A DNA stretch of 64,000 nucleotides from contig NC_134415.1 in the NCBI RefSeq assembly GCF_030867145.1, positions 17,462,417 through 17,526,416 of the forward strand, in the 5' to 3' direction. Under the pieces are notes generated by a model, which had not been told where the DNA came from, made no database searches, and saw only the letters and a list, made by a program, of their open reading frames with translations. Of the stretch, positions 25,080-35,600 are shown in pieces; within the stretch, counting starts at the first letter, position 1; each line of letters starts with the position of its first letter. The DNA comes from Opisthocomus hoazin. Lineage: Eukaryota > Chordata > Aves > Opisthocomiformes > Opisthocomidae. The position numbers were made by a program, and so were the translations under genes.

Positions 25080-27340
25080 CGACCTCGGAGGGCGGGAGGG
25101 GAAGGAGGCCCGGGAGCGGGGCAGGCTGTGCACATGGAGACCGAGGGAGAGGCACCCGCGGGTGCTGGCCGCTGCCCTCGCCCACCCACCCCCGGGGCCG
25201 CTGCCTTCAGTGAGGGCAGGGGTCCTGCCGCAAGCTCTCCGTTCCCCTGCCCCGCCACCTCTGCGCCGGCCCGGCAGCTCGGCGCGCATGCTCTGTGCTA
25301 GCTACCTTGTTTCACGCACCCCCGGACCCCCAAACCCCGGGGGCTGGGGAGGAGGGGGACTGTGACCCCCTCGGTGCTGCTCTGGACCTGCAGGGTGGAG
25401 GAAGGCCAGGTGCTTTGTGGGGAGGGACACAAGGGACGCCATGGGGGTCTTCTCAGCAGGCCCCTTCTGTCCCCCGTCCTCCTGGTGAGAAACACTAATA
25501 ATTTATTAGATTTACAGGAAGGTGATAAACGGACAGCTTTAGTCAGTGTAATGGGAGCCCCACCTAGGGAGGGGGGTGGCTTTTGTTGCACCTTCTCCCC
25601 ATCTGTGCCCGTTCTCAACCCCTCGCAGCATCCCCTTGGTGTGACATGCCAGGAGCTGGGCCAGGCACGGCAGGGTGGTGACAGAGCCCCCCACTGCATG
25701 GGAAGGTGACAGCCTGGTCTGGTGGCCAGGGGTGGCATCATCCTGGGGAAGGGGCACGGGGCTGGCATGAGCTGGGCAGCCCCTCGCAGGGTGAGGGGTG
25801 CCGAGGGCGTTTCTCACCGGCAGCCTCTCCCTGAGGTCCTGTCCCCTCCTCCCCCAGGGGCAGAGGCAGGGGGTTGCAGCAGCATCATTTTAAGTGGCAT
25901 TTTCTTTGCACATTTTACGCCCCTTTCAAACAAAAAATCAGCCTGACCTCTGCTTGGTATCATGATCCCCCTTTCCTGCACAGCAGGGTCAGGCCTGGTG
26001 GTGGGGGGGATGTGCTGGGGGTCTCCTGGGTGCTATGGAGAGGGGAGAGAGGGTCCTACGCTGCAGGCCCTTGGTACCTTGCGGGCTCAGCGCTGTCGGG
26101 CTGTGATGGAGCCCTTTGGGCTGCCTCCCCTGGGCTGCCGCAGGGTCTTCCCCTAGCTGAGGCCATCAAAGAGGGAGGGAGTCCTGGGAGAGCAGCCCCT
26201 GGGAGCCCTCTCCGAGCAAGCCCACCATCTTCAGGAGCACAAAAGCCTTGTGGGGCTGTGCTGGCTTTCTTCACCTGCCCTGAGTGGGTGTAGGCTCCCC
26301 CGGCATCACCCAGCCTCAGAGAGGGGCTGTTCCTCCCCTACCTCTGCCCTCGCCCCCTCCTTGGTGATGGCTGTGGTCCAGAGGCAGGGAGGGGACAGCA
26401 TGGATGGGAGAGGTGGACTGGGGTCCCTGGCATCTGCAGGGAGGTCTGACCCTGTTTGAAGGCTCTTTGTGAGGAAGTTTCTGATCAGGATCAGTTGCCC
26501 TCAATTGCTTCCCCCCTCCCCTTGTGTAAAATGTAAAGGAAAATAATAAATCTCCCTGCTATTGAGCTATATTTATTTCCCTCACCCCCCTGCCGCCGTC
26601 CTGTTTGGTGCTCGTTGCAGACACTACCACCCCCCCTTTGCCTGGCATCTGCCGGGGCTGGGGGGAAGGGAACAGTCATTTACCCTTTCGGTCACCCGTG
26701 CTGGCCCTGGAGCTCCAAGCACTTTAGCAGGCTCCAGCAGCGTCAGCCCTGCCCAGCTCGGCTCCGGGGAAGGGTGGTCACATCCCATGGCTTTTTCCTC
26801 CCTCGCCCCCCATCAGAGGAGGGGAGCCAGGGACAGGGAGCAGGTGGGAGGGTTGCTCTGGGGAGGACATGGCTGACTTTCCTGTACCCCTCCCTATAGG
26901 AATCCCAGGCCTGGAGGAAGGGGGGGACAGAGGGGAACAGATGGGGGTCTTTGATGCATGGGGAGGGCTCATGGCCACCCCAGCTCTCGGGGCCGGGGCT
27001 GGAGCACACGTGGGTGCAGAGGGGCACGAGGGGTGTCACTCGTCCCCTCCAGGGATGGGCTAGAAATGGACTGAGCGTCTGAGCCCAGAGCTCCTGGGCT
27101 GGGCTGGGGAGGGTGTTGACCCTGCTTCCCTGTCATTGCACCCACTTTCCACCCTTGCCCTGGTCCAGCAGGCGGGCTGGGATGCTCCAGTCTCCGTAGG
27201 TACAGCCGTGGCCCAGACTGCCTCTGCGGCTGTCGGGGCTCTGCCCGTCGAGAGCTGTGTGTTCTGAGTGGCACTGTCTGTGTAGAGATGTGTATAATAC
27301 CCTGTATATATTTGTGTACAAAAGAAAAAAGGAAAAAAAG
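25080..27340 (+). other. TMEM63B: TMEM63B 3' UTR (end uncertain)
   Basis: The stretch follows the stop codon at 25077-25079. A canonical AATAAA lies at 26545-26550, so one mRNA end is expected about 15-30 bases later. A T/A-rich block at about 27285-27345 ('tgtatatatttgtgtac', then A-rich sequence) resembles the distal end of vertebrate TMEM63B transcripts and may mark a longer 3' UTR using a non-canonical signal. No other gene is seen in the interval. Confidence 0.6.
26545..26550 (+). terminator. TMEM63B: Polyadenylation signal AATAAA for TMEM63B
   Basis: This is a canonical hexamer, about 1.47 kb after the TMEM63B stop, in locally A/T-rich sequence. Confidence 0.7.
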
Positions 27341-29850
27341 GAGCTATTGTTCTTGCAGTCTTTTCTTTGTGGAGCAGGTTGGGGGCTGGGACCTGGGAGG
27401 AGAGAACCCCAGCTGCAGCAGGGATGCGGGAGCATGCGTGGTGCAAAAGGAGGAGTGGGGGGTTGCATGCTCCCCCCGTGCGAGCACAAGCCCTGCCCTG
27501 CTGCTGGGAACCCAGCTCTGGCTCACGGGCTCTCCAAGCACAAGCAGGCGCTCTCCCGGCTTGCAGAGGCAGGAGCAGCTTTGCTGCCAAAAGCTGGTGG
27601 ACCAGGAGCTGCGAGCGCTGCGGCTGGGATGCGTTGGGCATGGTGGGGAGGGGAGCGTTCCCAGTAGCCTCAGTGGCAGATGTCAGCACAGCCTTACGGT
27701 TCTCATAGCAACGTACGTGGCCGCTCCTGCTGTCTCCACCCAGGAACCTGTCTCCCAGCCTGGTCTGGGTGGACAGCTAAAGGCGTTGGGAAGGGGTGAG
27801 GGGTGCCAGACCCCTGGAGCGCAGCTTGGCTGGGAGCGCCTTTTGGCCGCGCGATGCCGGCCGTAGCTCAGCCATCCCCTAAGCGCAGGTCCCCAGACAC
27901 CGGGGCTGCTCCCTGCTGCTCTCTGGAGCAGGGGTGGTTCCTAGGCAGCTGCTGCCCTGGTCTGTAGCCAGGCACGCTCGCCGAAGTGTGTACGGTGGCC
28001 GTTGCTTGGAGGATGGCGCAACGGAGAGGCGAGGTGTGGGGCAGGCCCTGGAGTGACCCCAGGCTCCCAGCTCTGCTCCACCTCGCTGCGCTCGGGCTCT
28101 GCGGCTTCACGTGCCAACAGCGCAGCGTGAGCAGGGGACAAAAAGCTCTCCATCCCCTGGGGCAGCCCGCAGCCAAAGGACCGGGAAGAGGCGACGGCGC
28201 CTGGGCACACAGAGAACCAAAGACTGAAAGAAGAACGGTGCCTGCTGCCAAGTCCCTGCCCGCATCGCTGCGAAGGGAAGCTGGAGAGAAGGGAACAAGG
28301 AAATTGCGCAGGTACTTGTGCAGGTTTTTGACAGAAACTGCTCCCAAGCACAAGGGGCAGGACACGGGACAGCCTGCGTGACAGGATTAGACACGGAGCC
28401 ATCTCGTACCCCAGGAGAATCAGCTGTGAAAGCGGCTTTAAAGGCCACCGAGGGGTAATGAGGCAAGAGATGAACAGGAGGAGAAGGGGGTCATGAGAAG
28501 GACGGGCACTGTCACAGGTGGTTCTGGGTGGGCAGGGTGGTCAGGAGCAGAGAAGAAGCTGGCAGAGCCGTTCGGGGACAAGCCCTGCTGTCGCAGGTCT
28601 GCTTGCTCCTTGCCTGAACGCACGCTGCTGCCCGCAGCTCGGAGCAGAGCTGGAGGTGACCCCAGCGGGGACGGGGGACACCCCTGCGCGTCCAGCCTGC
28701 GGGCAGCGGCGGGCGCAGCCGCCTTCTGGCTGAGGGTACGATGCGAGCGGCCGCTGCAGCACCCAGAGCAGGACACCCCGCAGCCTCCTCCGTGCCGCGG
28801 TGGGCAGAACAAGCTGGCTGGGGCGGGCTCTCCCGGGTGGGGATGGGGACAGGGCAGCTCCGCCGGGTCCTGGCCAGGGCCGGAGCAGTCCCCTGTGGCT
28901 GCGGTGGCAGGACCGTGCTACGGCTGGTTCTGAATGCCCTGGTTGCCCTTCCCACAGGCAAGGGACACAGCTCCTGCCCACACGATCAGCCTGCTCCTTG
29001 CTTGGGAGGGATTTGCTGCCCTGGGGGGAGGGGAAGTGGGTTAGAAGGCAGGCACTCTGTGGAGCCTGGGCGAGCTGCTGGATGCCAGGTCCTGCAACGA
29101 GGAGCTCCACGGTTGGTGACAACCATTGGGATCACCATGCTCAGCCCCAGTACCAGAAGGATGGCAGCGCAGAGGTTCTTCCTGGTGCTGGGGTGGGCTG
29201 GTCATGCCAAGCCAAGCCATGCTGTGCTGGTCCACGCTGGGCCATGCCATGCCAGATAAAGCCATGTCAAGCCATGCTGGGCTAAGCCGTGCCGAGCCTC
29301 GCCGTGGCCATGCCTGCCGGTAACGGCACCACCCGGCATAGCCGCACCGTGAGTCACGGAGGGCACGCACGGGCAGCCACGGGCAGCCCCGCTGCAGGAA
29401 GCCCGAGGGCAGGGGGACCAGCTCCAGCAAGGGGCAGCTGGTGGGGTGGGTGCCGGCCATGCACAGGGATTGCACAGATGCCGGGGAAGCTGGCATCGGG
29501 GTCGCTGGCCGTGACTGCCTGGGCTTGCAGGGATTCCAGCTCCTGGAGTGAGGTGGTGCAGGCACCAAGCACGAGGGAAGGAGAAGGGACCCTGTGGGCC
29601 ATGACACCCCTCGGGACCACCGCGCTCAGCCCTGGCACCAGAAGACCAACAGCCCTGGGCCGAGGTGCGGCGCAGAGCTTCATGCCGGGGCTGGGGTGCC
29701 AGCAGTGTGCGGCAGTTCCATGTCGCTCCAGAACCCTTTCCCAGAGGAAAGCTGCTTCCTCTTCCTCTTCCAGCCCCGGTTTCCATTTGCATCGAGCCCT
29801 TTGCTCGGAGCAAAGCTGGAAGGAGCGCGCCCAGCCCGGCGCTGCCCCTC
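27341..29850. other. Intergenic region between TMEM63B and CAPN11
   Basis: No exon with family motifs or conserved structure is recognised. The many open frames on both strands come from high GC content. It contains a diverged direct duplication (about 29115-29200 and 29594-29700) and a GCCATG-rich low-complexity stretch. Confidence 0.5.
29203..29315. repeat. Degenerate GCCATGC-type minisatellite
   Basis: Variants of 'gccatgc', 'gccaagcc' and 'gctgggc' recur many times within about 110 bases with irregular spacing. The copies are too diverged to define one clean unit. Confidence 0.55.
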
Positions 29851-31775
29851 CATCCCCAGGAGCTGGGAGAGGCTGGCAGCAGCCAGGACCGCACCAGCAG
29901 CCCCTGCCAGCCCCTCCCCGGCTGCTGCTCGAGGTCGCTGCGCCTTTAATTCCTCCTCCCACCGCCCCCCTGGCTCTGCTCGCACATCCTGCCCGCCGAA
30001 ACCCCACCTTCCGCGGGGCCGGGCCCAGCCGGGCCGGGCCGAAGCGGGCAGGGCGGCGGCGACGGGAGCTTCCGTGAGTCCATCCCCCTCCCCATCCTCA
30101 TCCTCATCCTCATCCGCCCCCCGGCATGGGCTTAGCACCGGGGGGGGGGGGGGTCTCCCGGCTTCTTCCCCCGGGCTCTGAGCTGCTCCAGACTCTCCTG
30201 TCCCGCCCCATCCCTTTTTTATCCTTGGGGGATTTTTGCCTTAGATAAGGCGGCCGCAAAGACCCGGAGGCTTCCCAAAATCAGGGCGCCGAGTAAACTG
30301 GGTACGGCAGCGAGCCGGGGATGGGATGCCGACCCCGAGCCCCCGAGCCGAGGCCGCGTCTGGTCGAGGGGACGCGGGAACACAAAGGGGAGCTGGCGGG
30401 GAACGAGGATCTCTGTCCCTCGGAGGGCTTGCGCAGGGTGGGACCCCGCGGGCGCCCGCGGCGGCTCGCCCCGAGCTGAGGGTGCGGCGTCCGAGCTCGG
30501 CCGGGATGGTTTTCAGGAAGGGAGCTCCCCCTTCCTTCCATCTCCGAGGAACGCTGGCCAGCCCCGAGGTCTGCGGAGAATTTTTGGCTGGACTTCTGCA
30601 GTGATGCTGTCCAGGGGGTTTTCAGTGCCAAGGTGCGCGATGTATCGGGGACCCTGTGGGGACCAGCGTGGCTTTCTGCTCCCACCTGGGAGGGATCGGA
30701 GGTGCCCCCCGATACTGGAAAGCGTCATGTTCTGGTTGGACATTGCCTGGTGTGGAAAACAGCCCTGAGGGCTTGGCTTGTCCCTGCACACCCTTTCCTC
30801 GGAGGAGGAGGACCTGCAGTGTCCATCAGCATCAGACTGGGGGGGGTGTCAGCAGCTGACCCCACCGCTCAGGGCCCTGCGCGGTTCCCGTCCCCTCCTC
30901 GGGCCTGAAGCGTTTTTCCTCCCCCTGCGCCTGCGTGACCCCCGCCTGCCACCGAGCTCAGCCCTCCTGAGCATTCTGAGCCGCGGAGCTAAGAATAACT
31001 CGCTCGGTGCCCGTGTCGTGTCCGCGGCCATGGCCGGTGCCGGTAGGCAGGGTGGGAGAGGGCGCGGGGAGCCTGGCAGGGGCTGCGGGCAGCGGGAGTT
31101 CCCCGGCCCTCGGCAAGCTTCGGGGGGGGGGGGGGGCGGCGAAAAGGGCAGAGCTGCTGGGGCCGTCGTGGAGGGGCGAAGGCCTGGCGCTGCCTTGGCG
31201 AAGGGCGGCGGGCGCGGAGCATCCCGGGGCAGGCGCAGTTTCCTCCCGAGGAGCTGCTGGTCGGGGCAGCCCCTGGGCTTAGCAGCCGGGGCTGCGCCCA
31301 ACGCTGCTCGCTGTCGCCCGCCCTTCCCGTGGCCGTCGCAGCGCCTCGGGACGGGGAGAGCCGGCCTGCGCCCGCTGCCCCGGGACAGGGCGCTGGCTGC
31401 CGGCGGGGCTGGGGGGGGGCTCTGCCCTGCCGCGGTCCCGCTGCCCCGTCCCCTCCCCGGCGGCTCCCGGCAGCCCGCGCCGCTCCCTGAGTCACCCAGC
31501 CCCGGGCCTCGGCCTGTGGCGGGCCGGGCCCTCCCCTCCTTCTCTCCCTCCCTCGCCGCGCCGGGGGCTCCTCCCTGCTCGGCCCCGCTGACTCAGTGCT
31601 CAGGCACCCGGGGCGGGGAGGAGGAGGAAGGAGGAGGAAGGCCTGAACCCTTCCGCCTGGGCCTGCGCCTCCCTGCCGGCCCCGGGAGCGGCTCTGAGGG
31701 GCCGGACCCCTTCCCCCCCGCCCCGAGGGGCAGCCACCGGGGCTCAGGGGGCGCGGGGATGGGACAGCCGGGGAG
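29850..31775 (+). promoter_or_regulatory. CAPN11: CpG-rich promoter region of CAPN11
   Basis: The sequence is very GC-rich with dense CpG, especially 29950-30070 and 30950-31770. It contains GC boxes and G14 and G15 runs (30140-30153 and 31122-31136). It lies 1-2.8 kb 5' of the first coding exon of CAPN11, whose acceptor at 32637-32638 requires an upstream non-coding exon; that exon probably lies here. Two AP-1-type heptamers (TGAGTCA at 31488, TGACTCA at 31589) lie in the downstream island. The exact transcription start cannot be placed. Confidence 0.6.
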
Positions 31776-31786
31776 GAACAACCCCA

Positions 31787-32499
31787 GGCACCAGTGCAGG
31801 CTGGGGTGGACCTGCTGGAGAGCAGCTCTGCGGAGAGGGACCTGGGTGTCCTGGTGGACGACAGGTTAACCATGAGCCAGCAGTGTGCCCTGGCTGCCAA
31901 GAAAGCCAATGGGATCCTGGGGTGCATTAGGAGGAGTGTGACCAGCAGGTCGAGGGAGGTTCTCCTTCCCCTCTACACTGCCCTAGTGAGGCCCCATCTG
32001 GAGTACTGTGTCCAGTTCTGGGCTCCCCAGTTCAAGAAAGATGAGGAGCTACTGGAGAGAGTCCAGCGGAGGGCTACGAGGATGATGAGGGGACTGGAAC
32101 ATCTGTCCTATGAGGAGAGGCTGAGGGAGCTGGGCTTGTTCAGCCTGAAGAGAAGGCTGAGAGGGACCTTCTAAATGCTTGTAAATATCTGAAGGGTGGG
32201 TGTCAGGAGGATGGGGCCAAACTCTTTTCAGTGGTGCCCAGCAACAGGACAAGGGGCAACAGGCACAAAATGAAGCTTAGGAAGTTCTGTCTGAACATGA
32301 GGAAGAACTTCTTCCCTCTGAGGGTGACGGAGCACTGGACCAGGCTGCCCAGGGAGGTTGTGGAGTCTCCTTCTCTGGAGATATTCAAGACCCGCCTGGA
32401 CAAGGTCCTGTGCAGCCTGCTGTAGGTGACCCTGCTTCGGCAGGAGGGTTGGACTAGATGACCCACAGAGGTCCCTTCCAACCCCTAACATTCTGTGAT
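31787..32499 (+). mobile_element. CR1 LINE, 5'-truncated, upstream of CAPN11 coding exon 1
   Basis: This is a sense-oriented CR1 copy, longer than the one in TMEM63B. It retains about 125 codons of the C-terminal reverse-transcriptase frame (31794-32174, with a [15 protein letters not shown] segment) and the complete 3' UTR ending 'cattctgtgatgg'. The last 460 bases are nearly the same as the copy at 16994-17466, so both belong to the same or closely related CR1 subfamily. It ends about 140 bases before the CAPN11 exon, in the presumed first intron. Confidence 0.94.
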
Positions 32500-32675
32500 G
32501 GGATCTGGGGGTGCGGTGTGTGAGGGGCTGGGGGGGAACTGGGGTTCCTCTGCAGATCAAGGTGGCTGGCGTTCCTTTGGGGGGGGGTGCACAGGCACCA
32601 GGCCCTGCCGCAGCCCGGCCATGCCAGTTTCGTTGCAGGGAGCGGAGCTGAAGGGAGCACTGCCGGTGCCCGGCC

Positions 32676-35600
32676 ATGATGCCCTTTGGTGGAATGGCCG
32701 CCCGTCTGCAGAGGGACCGCCTGAGAGCCGAGGGAGTCGGTCGACACGACAACGCCATCAAGTACTTCAACCAGGACTATGAGGCCCTCAAACAGGAGTG
32801 CATCGAGAGCGGCACCCTCTTTAGGGACCCCCAGTTCCCGGCCGGCCCCTCTGCCCTCGGATTCAAGGAGCTGGGGCCACACTCCAGCAAGACGCGGGGG
32901 GTGGAGTGGAAGCGTCCTTCGGTAAGTGCCGGGCTGGCTTCTCCTCAGGCTGGGCTGGCGTCCCTGCCCTGCGATGTCTGCACTGGTGTGGCTTGCCAAG
33001 CTGCAGCCTGGCCCTGGCCCGCTCCTCTCGGTGCTCAACGTCCCTCGAGTGCTTCACAGCCTCCTTTCCCAGGGGCTTAGAGCAACGCCCGTGAGCGTCC
33101 GCTCAGAAAAGCGTCGTGTGTAGCAGGCCCTGCTTCCTCTGGGCAGCAGACCTCGGGCTTTAAAGTGGGTGGGCTACGTCGTTGCTTCTAGGTGTGGTGG
33201 CAGGGGTGGATATTCCCTGGGGATCCCAGGGCGATTGCTGTTAGTCTGTCTCGCTGTGTCCTCCCGTAGCTACAGCAGAAGATCTTGTGTAGCCTTACTG
33301 TGGTGGCCTTGGGCTTGTAGTCAAGCAGGTTCCCTGGCAGGGGGCAGGTGGGGTGCTTCTCTTAGGGACCTGTACCCTTCCTTCTGAGTCAGAGCGGCAG
33401 CGGATGCCAGCCCCGCAGAAGCCCAGGCCCTGCTGAGATTCAGCACCAGCACCTGATTCTCTTCTCCTGCAGGAATTAGTGGATGACCCTCAGTTCATCG
33501 TTGGCGGTGCAACCCGGACGGATATCTGCCAGGGGGCACTGGGTGAGTGCTGGGGCTGTGTCCCAGGACCTTGGTCCAGAGAGTAGAAGCTGGGGAGGGT
33601 TGGCATGGCTGGAGAAGACATATTTGTGTACAGCTGAGAGGCGACCAGTTTCACAGCACCTTTGCCCAGGCCCGTGCTGTGCATTTTCATGCCAGCCTCT
33701 GTGCAGTCATCTCTGTACTGAAGGCTGCCTTCCCATTTAGTCCAGTGGAAACTGGAAGGTGGGAGACAGCCGGTACCTCCTGGTGGCTCTAGGTTAACGC
33801 TCCACGAAAATGGGTTGATGCGTGCACAGCCCAACCACGCTCACACCAAGGGAGATTTTGGGTGGATTTGTGCCTAATATAGGCCAACAGCAATGCCAGG
33901 AGCTGCTCCGAAGAGCTCCCTGCTTTGGTAAATGGTGAGGGATGGCAGGTGGATGACAGTAACAGACAGAGGTGAGGATGCGCTGGCCATGACAAAGTGC
34001 TTGTGAGGCAACACAGCGTGGCAGAAGGGAACTGAAAGCAGAGCTACAGAGAACAAGTGGTGATTTGGCATTTCTCAAGGGGTGTCTCCCAAGGCAGAGG
34101 CACTGAGACAAGGACAGCAGCGTTAACGGGCTGGGTAGGTTGGCAGGGCTGGCAGCTGGGATTTTGTGATCATCAGAATCAGGCCTAGGTGCCACCCAGA
34201 GCATTGTCCTGATCTGGGTCGAGTTGGGCGCTCGACTGAGAGTGTCCTGTACCTTAGCATACGTAGCATGCTGCTTGCAGGACTGACCACGTTTAATGCA
34301 TCCAGTAATTAGAAAAAAAATGGAGGTGGTAACTGGAGCATGTAACAGCCCAAAGCACTGTGGTGATGTTCAATTAGTCATTAAAAATCGCGAGTGCCGT
34401 TTTGTCGAACCACAGCCTGGTACAGGTTATCCGGGCTCAGGGCTAAGGTGTGACAGGCTTCAAAGGCAAAAGAGAAAGGGGAACCGAGGCAAAGGATTTC
34501 AAGGCGGTGTGGCCTGGAGCAGCACTTGTGGTTAAGAGCACTTGGAAGGAAAAGTGCGGTGGTGTTGCTTGCAATTTGAGAAGCCGGGGCAGCGGCATTA
34601 AAACTCTCACTTGGTAGAACTATATTTTTTTAAATGCAAAGTGCAATTGCGCCACAGAACTCACTGAGTTGTGGAGGGCTGTCATATGAATGAGTCCCAG
34701 GTGGGTCTAGATAAGCAGCTGAAGGATGGGGGGTTGGTGCTGAGTGTGCCTGGTGGTCCGGACGCAGGCTCCGGGTCTGAGAGGATCGTTCCCTGCTGCC
34801 TTGAGCTAACACTGCTCTCCGAGGCAGGCTGAGTGAGCCTGGCTCCCTGAGCTCCATCTGTCTGCTGGACCATCTCTGGTTTCTCCACGTGCTTTTTGAG
34901 CTGAAGGGGCCCAAATATAGGAGAGCACGCCACGGGCTCCTACACATGCATTGCCCACCCCCCCAGCTGGGGAGGCAGCGGGGGCTCACGCCGGCTTCCT
35001 CTCCTTCCCCAGGCGACTGCTGGCTGCTGGCTGCCATCGGCTCCCTCACACTCAATGAGGAGCTCCTGCACCGCGTGGTGCCCCACGGGCAGAGCTTCCA
35101 GGAGGACTATGCCGGCATCTTCCACTTCCAGGTGGGCTGGGAGCTCCTGGCCCTCTGTGGTTGGTGGGCTGTGGGCAGGAAGGAGGGTGGTGAGCTGAGG
35201 GCGTCCCTCTGGGGTAGGGATGGGCAAGGTGCGCAACGCTCTGAGCTCACCCCACTTCTCCCCCGACCCCCCAGATCTGGCAGTTCGGCGAGTGGGTGGA
35301 CGTGGTGGTGGATGACCAGCTGCCCACCAAGGATGGGGAGCTCCTGTTCGTCCACTCAGCAGAGTGCACCGAGTTCTGGAGTGCTCTGCTGGAGAAGGCC
35401 TATGCCAAGTGGGTACCCCCCGAGGCGGGTGGGCGGGTGGGGGACGGGGCACCTCGCTGCAAGGGATGGAGGGGAGGGGGTCTCCTCTCTCCCTGGGCCT
35501 GGTTATGCTGGGCTCCTGGGGAGCAGCGATGTGCTGTGTCCTTGTCACCTCACGAGTCCCTCTCGCCGGCCGGCGCTCAGGCTGAACGGCTGCTATGAGG

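Noticed and set aside
30778-31869. 363-codon open frame on the plus strand upstream of CAPN11
   Set aside because: It is low-complexity Gly/Pro/Arg composition across a CpG island and runs into a CR1 element. An overlapping minus-strand frame is nearly as long.
31794-32174. 126-codon frame with reverse-transcriptase similarity
   Set aside because: It is a relic of the CR1 LINE rather than a host gene, and is annotated as part of that element.
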